Assembly (NCBI GenBank): GCA_944382705.1 | Contig: CALWNE010000032.1 | Span: forward strand, 1 to 64,000 | Direction: 5' to 3' | Length of the DNA stretch: 64,000 nucleotides | Source: an uncultured Allofournierella sp. | GTDB lineage: Bacteria > Bacillota > Clostridia > Oscillospirales > Ruminococcaceae | Shown here: in pieces, positions 26,281-35,414 of the stretch | How the letters are laid out: every line of letters starts with the position of its first letter | Numbering within the stretch: position 1 is the stretch's first letter | Position numbers and translations under genes: made by a program | Notes under the pieces: model-generated | What the model was told of the DNA's origin: nothing | The model's input: the letters and a program-made list of their open reading frames with translations, nothing else | The model's database searches: none

Positions 26281-26327
26281 ACAACACCGCTTTCTCCCTT
26301 GAGAAGGCGGTGTTGTTTGTTTCTTTT
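26281..26327. terminator. Terminator between converging genes
   Basis: ACAACACCGCTTTCTC pairs with GAGAAGGCGGTGTTGT (one G-U) and is followed by a T-rich tract ending in five T residues. The 190 bases from here to 26516 show nothing else. Confidence 0.75.
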
Positions 26328-26515
26328 TAAAAGCAAGGTCAGGAGTGCACTCCCTGAAATGCCACGGGTGCAGCCCCAGCGGCCTTATAAAATTGCAGCC
26401 AAAGGCACAAGCCAATCCGGCAAAAATCCCCCGTTGTGTTTGGCTTATGGCCCACAAAATCTGCGAGCCGATTCCCCCAGGGCAAAAAAGGATGGATTGC
26501 CTTGGGGTCAACTTC

Positions 26516-27157
26516 TTAGAGATACAGCTGCTCCTGCCGGCCTGCCAGCAAATCCTGCTGGAGCTGCTGGTGCTCCTGCTCAAAGGTTACATAAAGGCCC
26601 TGGGCCAATGCATCCTGCTGCCGCTCACAGGCACAGGCAATGCGGGCCATGGCCTCTACCCCGTTGGTGGGCAGGCGGTGGCAGCAGCCTATAAGATACT
26701 GCATAGCCACCGGCAGGTACTGCACGGTAAAATCCGCCATATTGCGGGCCTGGGCAGGGTCGTTATCCAGCAGCTGCCGCAAGGCGGTGCAGGCGGTCAG
26801 AATGCGCCGCAGCTGCCAGGCCGCCATGGGGTTTGCGGCAAACACCGTTTGCATCTGCTCCAAGGCCTTTACTGCCCCCCGCAAACTGCCCTCAGACTTT
26901 TGCTCCAGGGTAAGATGGGCAGGAAATTCCACCCCAGTGCCCACCGGCTGTTCCTGGGTGTGGATGCCAACCCCGGCGGCAGGCTTATGCCCTTCCGACA
27001 GGGCGGCGGAGGTAAGCAGCAGCGCCGCCACCAGCACCGGCAAAGCCCCCACACGGAGTGCCACCGAAAGGCCATAGTTGCTGACCGGCACCAGCACCGA
27101 GACGGCGGCCAGCATATAGCAGACGGCTGCCAAACTCCAACAAATGTATTTTTTCAT
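26516..27157 (-). CDS. XpaC-like small membrane protein
   Basis: 213 residues. Two membrane helices (about 5-22 and 30-52) precede a soluble helical part with a segment FTVQYLPVAMQYL. This layout, two helices then a YLP-containing helical bundle, resembles the XpaC (5-bromo-4-chloroindolyl phosphate hydrolysis) family, whose biochemical role is unclear. ATG 27157 follows GAGAGGGGGC. It stands alone between an upstream promoter and the converging L,D-transpeptidase gene. Confidence 0.6.
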   Translation of the reverse strand: MKKYICWSLAAVCYMLAAVSVLVPVSNYGLSVALRVGALPVLVAALLLTSAALSEGHKPAAGVGIHTQEQPVGTGVEFPAHLTLEQKSEGSLRGAVKALEQMQTVFAANPMAAWQLRRILTACTALRQLLDNDPAQARNMADFTVQYLPVAMQYLIGCCHRLPTNGVEAMARIACACERQQDALAQGLYVTFEQEHQQLQQDLLAGRQEQLYL

Positions 27158-27261
27158 GGGCAAATTGCCCCCTCTCTGCAAACTTCAAAGGGCCTCTGCC
27201 AGCGTTTTTTCCCCGCCGCAGAACCCCTCCTCACAAGGGCCGGATGTCAGACCCTCTGGCC

Positions 27262-27270
27262 ATTATAGCA
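27262..27270 (-). promoter_or_regulatory. Extended -10 promoter of the XpaC-like gene
   Basis: Minus-strand TGCTATAAT (TATAAT at 27267-27262) with a poor -35. A hairpin GCCCC/GGGGC lies just upstream and may end transcripts of the ROK gene. Confidence 0.5.
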
Positions 27271-27364
27271 CAAACGGCCCGCCCCGCAAAGGGGCGAGCC
27301 GCAACTTATGCTTAAAATCGCAGGGTAAGGGGGGCAAATTTCATAGTTTTAGCCCCTGAATGCC

Positions 27365-28768
27365 TTATTTTACCTGGGGCAGGCTGGCCGCTGCTGCACT
27401 CTGGCCCACACGGCGGGTCATCTCATCGGGTGCTTCGGGGCGGAACTTCAGTTCGGGGTATTCCTCGTCCATTACACGGGCAGCGGTTTCCAGAATGATG
27501 TCACCACCCCGGCCGCTCATTACACGGCCCATCATCTGCACATGATGAATGTCGTAGAACTGGGCATACAGGCCCATGGTGTGGCCCAGGTAAACACCAA
27601 TGCTCTCGTATACCTGAATGGCACGGGGGTCGTTCTGCTCCATCAGAGCCTGCACCACCTTCAGCCGCTTTGCGGGGGGCTCGCTCTCGTCCAGCGCAAT
27701 GCCGGCACGGGGGGCCAGCTTGTTTACACCATCCTGGCTAAAGTACTTTACGCCGCAGCCAATGTCGCCGCTCCACTCATCCTCCATGGCGTCGGGCTGG
27801 GCGTCCACCGGTGCAAAGGCAAGCTCGTTGAGCCAGCCGCAGATGTTGCCCTCGCCATCCACATAGCCCACAGCCTCGCTGGTGCCCATGGCAATTCCCA
27901 TAATGCCGTTTTCGCCCAGGCCCATGGCGCCGGCCAGTGCGGATACATCGCCGTCGTTGGCCACCACCACAGGGATTTCATACCCCAGAATACGGGACAA
28001 ATCCTCCGCCGCACGGGTGTAGATGTTTTTTACCTTGGCGGCAAAGTCCTCCTTGCTTACCTTCAAAAACAGGCTGGCAACCATGCACTTGTTGTCTACA
28101 TATACGCCAGCGGAAGAAACACCAATGCCGTCCACTTTGCGGCCTTTTTCCAAAATCTTGGCAGCGGCGGTCTGCATGGCAGCCAAAATGCCCAGATAGT
28201 GGTAGTCCGGGTTGGTGTTCACCTTGGGGTACCAGACCACTTCTTCGCTGTAAATGGTTTCGCCGTCAATCACAGCGCTGACCTTGCGGTCGGAACCGCC
28301 GGCATCAAAGCCGATGCGGGCGCCATTGGTGTGGCGGCCCACGCTCTCGGTTTTCTGGAACGGAGCGGGCTTCTGGTCGTAGGGCAGGCTTACCACCTGG
28401 AATTCCTGCTCATAGACGCTTTCCATAAACTCTTTGTCAAAGGCACGGCTGCCCTTGGCCGAGTAGGCCTCGGCAATTACCCCGGCCAGCTTTTCGCTGC
28501 CGCAGATGTACACCTTATAGCCGCCCCAGCTCCACAGCAAAAACTTTACCAGCCGGTCCACATAGTAGGCATCCGCCTGCTCCATTTCGGGGGTTTCGTA
28601 CACCTTGCACTCCCAGGTGCCAATCTGGCCGCCGCTGCGCTCCACCGCAATGCACAGGGGCTTGGAGGCACCCTTTGCATACTGCTTAAAGAACAGGCCC
28701 AGGGGGATAAACCCCTCGTCCAGCTGGGGCAGATTCTTGACGGGGATTTCCACATTTAAAAACTTCAT
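27365..28768 (-). CDS. ROK/ASKHA-type sugar kinase-like protein
   Basis: 467 residues. After an N-terminal region of about 150 residues that I do not recognise comes an actin-like ATPase fold: GFDAGGSDRKVSAVIDG as phosphate-1 loop, VDGIGVSSAG, NDGDVSALAGAMGLG and GIAMGTSEAVGYVDG. The CxCGxxGC zinc motif of many ROK repressors and glucokinases is absent. The likely role is phosphorylation of a sugar, but the added N-terminal domain makes the substrate uncertain. ATG 28768 follows AAAGGATGA. Confidence 0.75.
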   Translation of the reverse strand: MKFLNVEIPVKNLPQLDEGFIPLGLFFKQYAKGASKPLCIAVERSGGQIGTWECKVYETPEMEQADAYYVDRLVKFLLWSWGGYKVYICGSEKLAGVIAEAYSAKGSRAFDKEFMESVYEQEFQVVSLPYDQKPAPFQKTESVGRHTNGARIGFDAGGSDRKVSAVIDGETIYSEEVVWYPKVNTNPDYHYLGILAAMQTAAAKILEKGRKVDGIGVSSAGVYVDNKCMVASLFLKVSKEDFAAKVKNIYTRAAEDLSRILGYEIPVVVANDGDVSALAGAMGLGENGIMGIAMGTSEAVGYVDGEGNICGWLNELAFAPVDAQPDAMEDEWSGDIGCGVKYFSQDGVNKLAPRAGIALDESEPPAKRLKVVQALMEQNDPRAIQVYESIGVYLGHTMGLYAQFYDIHHVQMMGRVMSGRGGDIILETAARVMDEEYPELKFRPEAPDEMTRRVGQSAAAASLPQVK

Positions 28769-28841
28769 GCTTCTGTCATCCTTTCATCACAAACCGCCCT
28801 CGCCACCCTTTTGGACCGGGGCAGGGCTTCTTTCTGCCCTT

Positions 28842-28871
28842 ATTGTAGTGCATGGCTCCAAGCTGCGTCTA
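28842..28871 (-). promoter_or_regulatory. Possible promoter of the ROK gene
   Basis: Minus-strand TACAAT (28847-28842) with TAGACG 18 bases upstream. The leader holds a hairpin GGGCAG/CTGCCC. Apart from this and the terminator at 29014-29050 nothing is seen between 28769 and 29077. Confidence 0.4.
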
Positions 28872-29013
28872 TTGCCAAGCGGCCACGCTATTTGCACATT
28901 CATCCACTTTTAGCAAATCAAGATTCAAATTGTACAAACCGAAAAGTATTTTCCTGTGGAATCTGCTCATAGCCCCCTGGCGTGCCGCCGCCAGTGCTTT
29001 GCCGCCTCTTGCA

Positions 29014-29050
29014 CAAAAAAACACCCGCACCCAACGGGTACGAGTGTTTT
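29014..29050 (-). terminator. Terminator of the amino-acid ABC operon
   Basis: On the minus strand AAAACACTCGTACCC pairs, with two weak positions, with GGGTGCGGGTGTTTT and runs into seven T residues. Confidence 0.75.
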
Positions 29051-29077
29051 GAGGGATGATTGCACCGCCGGGCAGGG

Positions 29078-29800
29078 TTACAGCACCTTGGACAAAAATT
29101 CCCGCAGGCGGGGATTTTTGGGGTTGCCGAAAAATTCTTCGGGAGGTTCGTCCTCCTGCACCTGGCCTTCGTTGATAAAGATAACACGGTTGGCCACCTC
29201 ACGGGCAAAGCCCATTTCGTGGGTTACCACCACCATGGTCATGCCGCTTTCGGCCAGCTCCTTCATCAGCTCCAGAACCTCGCCCACCATCTCCGGGTCC
29301 AGTGCGCTGGTGGGTTCGTCAAACAGCAGCACATCCGGGTCCATGGCCAGGGCACGCACAATGGCAATGCGCTGTTTTTGGCCGCCGCTCAGCCGGTTGG
29401 GGTATACATCCGCCTTATCGGCCAGGCCAATGCGCTCCAGCAGCTTCATGGCCTGCTCGTCGGCCTGCTCCTGGGTTTTCAGCTTGAGCTTTACAGGTGC
29501 CAGGGTAATGTTTTGCTTTACGGTCAGATGGGGAAACAGGTTGAAATGCTGGAACACCATGCCCATCTTGCGGCGCAGCTGGTTAATATCGGTATCCGGG
29601 CCGTTTACCAGCTGGCCTTCAAAGATAATTTCGCCGCCGGTGGGGGTTTCCAGCAGGTTCAGGCAGCGCAGAAAGGTGGATTTGCCGCAGCCGGAAGGGC
29701 CTACCAGCACCACCTTGTCCCCCTTGTTGATGGTCAGGTCCAGGCCGTTGAGCACCTGTACCGGGCCGTAGCTTTTTTGCAGTTTTTTAACCTCGATCAC
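29078..29800 (-). CDS. glnQ: Polar amino-acid ABC transporter ATPase (GlnQ type)
   Basis: 240 residues, the standard GlnQ length. Walker [11 protein letters not shown]-loop [13 protein letters not shown], signature LSGGQKQR, Walker [15 protein letters not shown] and switch His in [11 protein letters not shown] 29800 is chosen with AAAGGAG upstream and gives a GlnQ-like N-terminus; it overlaps the permease gene by 14 bases. Last gene of the uptake operon. Confidence 0.93.
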   Translation of the reverse strand: MIEVKKLQKSYGPVQVLNGLDLTINKGDKVVLVGPSGCGKSTFLRCLNLLETPTGGEIIFEGQLVNGPDTDINQLRRKMGMVFQHFNLFPHLTVKQNITLAPVKLKLKTQEQADEQAMKLLERIGLADKADVYPNRLSGGQKQRIAIVRALAMDPDVLLFDEPTSALDPEMVGEVLELMKELAESGMTMVVVTHEMGFAREVANRVIFINEGQVQEDEPPEEFFGNPKNPRLREFLSKVL

Positions 29801-30506
29801 TCTGAGCCAGTCTCCTTTCCATTGCATGAATTGCCTTTTCAATCAGCAGCACCAGTACTAAGTACACCACCGCAACCGCCAGCAGCGGGGGGAAGGCATC
29901 CCAGGTTTGACTGCGGATGATATCGCCGCCACGGGTCAGGTCCCGCAGGCCGATGTAGCCGGAAACCGAGGTTTCCTTCAGCAGGGCAATAAACTCGTTG
30001 GCCAAAGCAGGCAGCACATTTTTGACCGCCTGGGGCAGAATGATGGTTTTCATCACGGTGCCGTAGGGCAGGCCCAGACTGCGGCCCGCTTCCATCTGGC
30101 CGGGGTCGATGCTCATAATGCCGCTTCGGATGGTTTCGGCCACATAAGCGCCGGAGTTAATGCCAAAGGCAAAACAAGCCACCACCACCGAGCTGATGTT
30201 CACGCTGCCAAAGATAACAAAGTACATAATCAGCAGCTGAATCATCACAGGGGTACCACGGATGATGGTAAGGTAAATCTTGCATACCCAGTTCAGTGCC
30301 TTCAGCAGAGCACCGGGCCGGCCGGATTTATCGTGACTTACCCGTACCACCGCCACCAATGCGCCCAGCACAATACCAATCAGCAGGGCAAAAAAGGTGA
30401 TGATGAGGGTATTCTGCAAGCCGCTGACCAGGTATTTCCACCGGTCCTCGGCCAAAAAGTTCTGGTAAATATGAATCTCCCAGAACTCAGCAAGGGCATT
30501 GTTCAT
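29787..30506 (-). CDS. Polar amino-acid ABC transporter permease
   Basis: 239 residues with five hydrophobic helices; HisM/GlnP family. The EAA-like loop is [20 protein letters not shown], and [11 protein letters not shown] is the usual start of the conserved region. ATG 30506 follows AAGGAGG. There is only one permease gene, so it probably acts as a homodimer with GlnQ. Confidence 0.92.
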   Translation of the reverse strand: MNNALAEFWEIHIYQNFLAEDRWKYLVSGLQNTLIITFFALLIGIVLGALVAVVRVSHDKSGRPGALLKALNWVCKIYLTIIRGTPVMIQLLIMYFVIFGSVNISSVVVACFAFGINSGAYVAETIRSGIMSIDPGQMEAGRSLGLPYGTVMKTIILPQAVKNVLPALANEFIALLKETSVSGYIGLRDLTRGGDIIRSQTWDAFPPLLAVAVVYLVLVLLIEKAIHAMERRLAQSDRG

Positions 30507-30605
30507 GAAAGTTCCTCCTTGGTTAAAGTTATAATGGTTTATGCACACCAGCAAAGCAGGGGCCGGCGATACCGGTCCCTGCTTTGTTGGGTTTTATCTT
30601 AAGCA

Positions 30606-31451
30606 TTATTGAGCAGCTACCATGCAAACCAGCACGCTTTCGGCGTAGCCGTCGGTAAAGTCCACATTCTTGAGGCGCTCCTCGGTAATGGTAAGGGTGG
30701 AAGCACCGAAATCTGCCTTGCCGCTGTTGACTGCTGCCAGAACGGCATCAAATTCCATGTCCTGAATCACCAGCTCATAGCCCAGCTTATCGCAGATAGC
30801 CTTGGCAATGTCCGGGTCAATGCCCACAATCTCCTCTCCGTCCAGATATTCATAGGGCGGGTAGGTGGCGTTGGTGGCCATAACCAGCTTGCCGTTGGGG
30901 TATTGGGTGCCTTCGGGGGTGGTGTAACCCTTGGTGGTGTCTCCATTCAGGTAGTATTCCAGGATGGAGTCCAGGGTGCCTTCCTCCCGCAGCTGGGCAA
31001 TGGCCTGGTTGAACTGCTCGGTCAACTGGGTGTTGCCCTTTTTGATGGCAATGCCAAATTCTTTGCTGCTGAGGGGTGTTTCAAACACTGCCAGCTGCTG
31101 TTTTTGCCCCATAAAGGCAGCAGCAGACTGCTTATCCAGCACCACCACATCCACCTTGCCCTGCTCCAGCGCACTCACAGCGTCGGCATATTTGGTGAAC
31201 TGCACCGGGGTGCATTCCAGGTTGGAAACAAAGGTATCGCCAATGGTGCCCTGCTGAACGCCCACCTTTTTGCCTTCCAGGTAGGCCGCCGGGTCAGCGG
31301 TCAGATCCAGCGAGGCTGTGCCGGAAAGGGAGCCTGCCTGACTTTGTGCGGAATTCACCGTGGAACCTCCAGCCGAGTATGTACCGCCGCAGGCTGCCAG
31401 GCTCAAAGCCAGCAGCGCTGCCAGACCCAGGGAAAGAAACTTTTTCATCAT
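30606..31451 (-). CDS. Amino-acid-binding lipoprotein, circularly permuted (copy 1)
   Basis: 281 residues. Lipobox LAAC gives Cys 21. The binding fold has an unusual order: lobe 2 (GKKVGVQQGTIGD from residue 60) comes first, then the C-terminal helices of lobe 1 (IKKGNTQLTEQFNQAIAQLR), a linker, and only then the normal N-terminal part of lobe 1 (from 187: KLVMATNATYPPYEY, GIDPDIAKAI, ITEERLKNVDFT). In GlnH/HisJ the last part comes first. Closely similar to the next gene upstream. ATG 31451 follows AAGGGGG. Ligand probably a polar amino acid or cystine-like compound. Confidence 0.88.
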   Translation of the reverse strand: MMKKFLSLGLAALLALSLAACGGTYSAGGSTVNSAQSQAGSLSGTASLDLTADPAAYLEGKKVGVQQGTIGDTFVSNLECTPVQFTKYADAVSALEQGKVDVVVLDKQSAAAFMGQKQQLAVFETPLSSKEFGIAIKKGNTQLTEQFNQAIAQLREEGTLDSILEYYLNGDTTKGYTTPEGTQYPNGKLVMATNATYPPYEYLDGEEIVGIDPDIAKAICDKLGYELVIQDMEFDAVLAAVNSGKADFGASTLTITEERLKNVDFTDGYAESVLVCMVAAQ

Positions 31452-31518
31452 AACACAATTCCCCCTTGTTGAATCTCCCTCTGCTCACCCGTTTGCAGGG
31501 TGAGCCAGCGGTGTGCTG

Positions 31519-32355
31519 TTACTCCTTGACCATGCAAACCAGAATGCCCTGGGAGTAGGTGTCGGTAAAATCCACATTCTTCTGCCGTTCTTCGGTGACG
31601 GTGAGGCCTGCTGCACCAAAATCTGCCTTGCCGCTGTTCACCGCTGCCAGAATGGCGTCAAACTCCATATCCTGGATTACCAGCTCGTAGCCCAGCTTGT
31701 CGCAGATGGCTTTGGCTACTTCCGGGTCAATGCCCACAACTTCCTCGCCTTGCAGGTATTCGTAGGGGGGATAGGTGGCGTTGGTGGCCATAATCAGCTT
31801 GCCGTTGGGGTACTGGGTGCCTTCGGGGGTAACATAGCCCTGGGCACCCTCGGTGCCGTTGATGTACTTATCCAGAATGGCATCCATGGTGCCGTCTGCC
31901 TTAATTTCCGCAATGGCCTGGTTGAACTGCTCGGCCAGCTGGGTGTTGCCCTTCTTGACCGCAATGGCAAATTCGTCCTGGGTCAGCTGGGTTTCAAACA
32001 CAGCCAGATTGTCCTTCTGGTTTATAAAAGCCTGGGCGGGCTGCTGGTCAATTACAATGGCATCCACCTTGCCCTGCTCCAGTGCGGTAACAGCGTCGGC
32101 ATATTTGGTGAACTGCATCACCTGGCAGTCCAGGTCACTGGCGAACTTGTCGCCGGTGGTGCCCTGCTGCACGCCTACCTTTTTGCCTTCCAAAAATGCA
32201 ATGGGATCGCCGAACAGGTCCACCCCTGTTTGAGCGGTAGAGCCGGAGGCAGAGGTGCCGGTGCTGTTGGTTTGGCTTTCGGAATTGGTACCGCCGCAGG
32301 CGGCCAGGCTCAAGGCCAGTACAGCGGCCAGGGCCAGAGCAATTACTTTTTTCAT
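31519..32355 (-). CDS. Amino-acid-binding lipoprotein, circularly permuted (copy 2)
   Basis: 278 residues, lipobox LAAC with Cys 20. Same permuted order as the neighbour: lobe 2 from 57 (GKKVGVQQGTTGDKF), lobe 1 helices (VKKGNTQLAEQFNQAIAEIK), linker with TPEGTQYPN, lobe 1 N-terminal half from 185 to the end. The carboxylate-binding Arg is in TEERQKN. Most residues match copy 1, so the pair is a tandem duplication; the signal peptide and linker differ more. First gene of the operon; ATG 32355 follows GAGGAG. Confidence 0.88.
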   Translation of the reverse strand: MKKVIALALAAVLALSLAACGGTNSESQTNSTGTSASGSTAQTGVDLFGDPIAFLEGKKVGVQQGTTGDKFASDLDCQVMQFTKYADAVTALEQGKVDAIVIDQQPAQAFINQKDNLAVFETQLTQDEFAIAVKKGNTQLAEQFNQAIAEIKADGTMDAILDKYINGTEGAQGYVTPEGTQYPNGKLIMATNATYPPYEYLQGEEVVGIDPEVAKAICDKLGYELVIQDMEFDAILAAVNSGKADFGAAGLTVTEERQKNVDFTDTYSQGILVCMVKE

Positions 32356-32472
32356 GGTACGATTACACTCCTCATAAAAACACAGATTATTTTGCATAAA
32401 CTTTTAGTCCAACCGGTATGTCCGGCAGGGCACGGATGCTTGCTTGCCTGCCCTGCCTTGGACCGTGTATTT

Positions 32473-32501
32473 AGTATATATGTATATTTATGCTTTGTCA
32501 A
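32473..32501 (-). promoter_or_regulatory. Strong promoter of the amino-acid ABC operon
   Basis: Minus-strand TTGACA (32501-32496), a 17-base spacer and TATACT (32478-32473), a near-consensus sigma-A promoter. The leader holds a 9-bp hairpin GGCAGGGCA/TGCCCTGCC (32424-32457). The AT-rich rest up to 32672 shows no gene and no clear terminator for the patatin gene. Confidence 0.85.
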
Positions 32502-32672
32502 CGCATTTTTATGAACTGCATTTTTTTCAGCAAAACAGCCTTATCTCAGGTTTTTATTGGGGGTTAAAGCCGACATCCTGCACAATTCGACCCTTTGTTT
32601 TTGCAAAAAAACAGACTCATCTTGTTTTGGCAGCCTGTCAAAAATGTATATTTTTATTAAATATTCATTTTA

Positions 32673-34568
32673 TTATGCATTCAAACCCGCTGTCTGTTCC
32701 TCCTGGGCCAGCTGTTCCATCAACGCCAGCACCCGGCCAGCCTGTTGTTCGGTGTATACAGCCAGAATGCGCCACTGCTTGCCCTGGGCATCCCAGGGGC
32801 AAACCTCACCGGCCACCAATCCCTGCTGCTCCAGCTGCTCCCACTGGGCGGTGGCTGCCTGCACCAGCAGGGTGCCATTGGCGCAAAGCTGCACCTCATA
32901 CCCTGCCGCAACCAGCCCCTTTGCCAGATTGGTTTGCTGGCAATCCAGCACAATCCGGGCCTGCTCCAGATAGCTTTCCTCCTGCTCCATGGCAGCCAGG
33001 GCCGCCGCCTGGGCCGGTGCACTCACCAGCTGCTGGGGGCCGCAGCTGCCCAACTTGCTGCGAAAATCCCCATCGCCGCACACGCACCAGGCAATGGGCA
33101 GCCCTTCCATCCCAAAGCTGGCGGCAAAATCATCCATCACCAGTAGCTGAGGGCAGTAAATGGCATCCTGTTTAAGAGAGTGCTCCTGGGCCTGATGGGT
33201 CAGCTCCAGCAGGCTTTCATCCACCACCAGCCAGCTGCCCTCCTTGTGGCAGGCAGCGGCCAGGGTCAGCCACTGCTCCCGGCTGGGCTGCACACCCCAG
33301 CCGGGGTTGGCAGCCAGCACCATGCCTACGCCTTGCAGCCGCTGTTCCAGCTGGGCCATGTCCAGCCCCTGCTGGGGCGTTGCGGGCAGCCAGGTTTCCA
33401 CTTCATAGCCAGCCTGTTTGAGCAGTGCCTCATCCTGGGCCATGCCGGGGCCAACCACCAGTACCTTTTGGGGGCAGATGGCCCGGCTCACCTTCCACAA
33501 AAGCTGGCTGCGGCCTGCCTCCACACAAATTGCCTTGGCCAGCAGGTCATACCGCTGGGCAATGGCCTGGCGCAGGGCCTTGCTGTCCGGCTCTGCCGGG
33601 CTGCCCACTGCCTGCTGGGCCGCTTTGCGCACCGCCGGCGGCATTCCCAGGGGATTGTGCAGCCGGTCGGCCCCAATGGGCTGGGGCTGTTCCAGCTCCG
33701 GCAGCGGCTCCAGGCCCAAAAAGGCCCGCAGATTGTTCATGCACTCCATGGCTTCCCGGTAGCCCTGTTCATACAAATTGCGCAGCTTGTGTACATCCCG
33801 CTCGGTGCGGCTCACCCGCACCGGTGTTTGGGGCCGGATGACAAAAATCTTGCCTTCCTGCTCCAGCTGGTCAATCAGGTCCATCCGCCGGTTGTACTCC
33901 GTTGCCTGGTTCAGGCAGGCATCAATCAATTCCGGGTGGTTTTTATACCGGCGGCGGTACATGGTTTCCACCGCAGCCCCCTGGCTTTTTTTGCGGAACC
34001 CCTTCTGCCGGGTCAGCACAAGCACAATCTTGCCCGCCTCAAAGGGCAGCTCCTGGGGCAGGGGCACGCTGCACGCAATGCCGCCATCCAGGCACACATC
34101 ACCGTTTACTTTTACCATGCTGCACAGCAGGGGCATACTTGCGCTGGCCCGGCAGGCGTCAAAAAATCCCTCGCCCATCTCCTTGCTGCTGTAAAACATG
34201 GGCTTGCCGGTGCGGCAGTTGGTGGCCACCGCCCACAAGGTCTGGCTGGAGGCATAGAATTTTTGGTAATTAAAGGGCAGCAGAGTTTGGCTTAATTCTC
34301 CAAATACAAAGTCAAAATTAAAAAAACTAAAGCTCTTGAGCAGATGCGAAGGGCCCATATACCGCTTGTCGTGAACATAGGTCAGGTTAATATCCCGGCT
34401 GCGGCCCGGCTGGCCGGACAGGTAGCTCAATCCGTTGAGCGCACCTGCCGAAACCCCCACCACATTGGGCAGATACAGCTGCTGCTCCATCAGTGCATCC
34501 AGCACACCAGAGGTGTAAATCCCCCGCAGTGCACCACCTTCCAAAATCAGTGTGCTTGTTTGTTTCAT
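32673..34568 (-). CDS. Patatin-like phospholipase fused to a degenerate aminotransferase-like domain
   Basis: 631 residues. The N-terminal patatin domain (1 to about 290) is intact: oxyanion GGALRG (11-16), nucleophile GVSAG (38-42, S40) and DGG (161-163, D161). After a linker, about 310-620 follows a fold-type I PLP enzyme of the CobD/HisC kind (HNPLGMPPAVRKAAQ, AANPGWG, VVDESLLEL). Its PLP-lysine position is Ala (A483 in DDFAASFG), the phosphate-binding and Arg motifs are also lost, so this half is a pseudo-enzyme. ATG 34568 follows GAAGGA. Probably a lipid acyl hydrolase with a C-terminal ligand or partner domain. Confidence 0.85.
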   Translation of the reverse strand: MKQTSTLILEGGALRGIYTSGVLDALMEQQLYLPNVVGVSAGALNGLSYLSGQPGRSRDINLTYVHDKRYMGPSHLLKSFSFFNFDFVFGELSQTLLPFNYQKFYASSQTLWAVATNCRTGKPMFYSSKEMGEGFFDACRASASMPLLCSMVKVNGDVCLDGGIACSVPLPQELPFEAGKIVLVLTRQKGFRKKSQGAAVETMYRRRYKNHPELIDACLNQATEYNRRMDLIDQLEQEGKIFVIRPQTPVRVSRTERDVHKLRNLYEQGYREAMECMNNLRAFLGLEPLPELEQPQPIGADRLHNPLGMPPAVRKAAQQAVGSPAEPDSKALRQAIAQRYDLLAKAICVEAGRSQLLWKVSRAICPQKVLVVGPGMAQDEALLKQAGYEVETWLPATPQQGLDMAQLEQRLQGVGMVLAANPGWGVQPSREQWLTLAAACHKEGSWLVVDESLLELTHQAQEHSLKQDAIYCPQLLVMDDFAASFGMEGLPIAWCVCGDGDFRSKLGSCGPQQLVSAPAQAAALAAMEQEESYLEQARIVLDCQQTNLAKGLVAAGYEVQLCANGTLLVQAATAQWEQLEQQGLVAGEVCPWDAQGKQWRILAVYTEQQAGRVLALMEQLAQEEQTAGLNA

Positions 34569-34670
34569 GCTGGTTCCTTCTTCCTTAAAATATATAATGG
34601 TAAATACAAACCGAACAAGCCCGGCCGGCGGCACTGCCCCCTGCCGGATGTTTAACTTTCATTATAACAC

Positions 34671-34679
34671 GCCTTGGGC
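34671..34679 (-). promoter_or_regulatory. Extended -10 promoter of the patatin gene
   Basis: Minus-strand TGTTATAAT (TATAAT at 34676-34671) without a good -35. The gap 34569-34944 otherwise holds the terminator at 34791-34830 and no gene. Confidence 0.45.
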
Positions 34680-34790
34680 AGAAATGGTATCCAGCCATGG
34701 TTTTTGCACAGAAAGCCCGGCCATTGGGCCAGTGCTTGCCGCAGGCGGCATACCCCTTTGAGCATGGCAAAAAACCAGCCCCGGCAAACA

Positions 34791-34830
34791 AAAAGTCTCT
34801 GCCCGCAGCGGTGTGCAGGCAGAGACTTTT
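34791..34830 (-). terminator. Terminator after the 64-residue protein gene
   Basis: AAAAGTCTCTGCC pairs perfectly with GGCAGAGACTTTT around a 14-base loop; T residues follow on either strand. Confidence 0.75.
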
Positions 34831-34944
34831 TTGTGGTGGAGCTGCAAAGGCAACCTTTTTTGCGCAAAGTGTTGGGGCGTGCTGCCGCTGTGTGCAGGCT
34901 GGGGACTGCTTCGGTTTATCCTAGCGCTTCTCCCATCCTTTGCA

Positions 34945-35139
34945 TCAGTGGTAGTACCGGCCCACCATCTTATCCAGGTCCATTACGGCCTTTTCGGCAC
35001 CCTTGGCCACCTTTTTGGCTACCTTCTTCATCTTGCGGCCATTTTTGCCGGTGGAGGCCATGCTCACGGCACCCGCCGTTACCATCATGGCAGCGGCTGC
35101 ACCGGCCGCACCTGCGGCCATCATCGTTTTTTTATTCAT
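34945..35139 (-). CDS. Small membrane protein with basic C-terminus (unknown)
   Basis: 64 residues. A hydrophobic Ala/Met-rich helix (about 6-28) is followed by a Lys-rich amphipathic helix (KMKKVAKKVAKGAEKAV) and a short tail. The ribosome site AAAGGAGGG before ATG 35139 is strong, and a terminator follows, so it is a real gene. I do not recognise the family; it looks like a membrane-bound, positively charged small protein. Confidence 0.75.
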   Translation of the reverse strand: MNKKTMMAAGAAGAAAAMMVTAGAVSMASTGKNGRKMKKVAKKVAKGAEKAVMDLDKMVGRYYH

Positions 35140-35268
35140 GCGTTTTCCCTCCTTTGCGGGGAAGTGTTCCCCATCGCTCGCCTGGGCTGTTTGTGGCGAT
35201 TTCCAGGCGTTAGAGCTAGTATTTCCTGCTTTTATTGGTGCATACATCTTTTTTTACAGCAGTTTTTG

Positions 35269-35277
35269 TGCTAAACT
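35269..35277 (+). promoter_or_regulatory. Possible extended -10 promoter of pdxK
   Basis: TGCTAAACT, with a T-run in place of a -35. The leader to the TTG start at 35415 is about 130 bases. Confidence 0.35.
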
Positions 35278-35414
35278 GAAACAGACTGAATCGAATTTTC
35301 GTCCATGGAGCGGCATTGCACAGGGATAAACTTCCCGTTGCTGCCGCCCCTGCCCTTGGTACCAATTCCAGCTGCGCTGGCCCGCCGGGGGCATCTTGCA
35401 AAGGAGTGACCTTT

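Noticed and set aside
32356..32501. T-box leader for the amino-acid transporter
   Set aside because: There is only one 9-bp hairpin, with no T-box sequence and no antiterminator.
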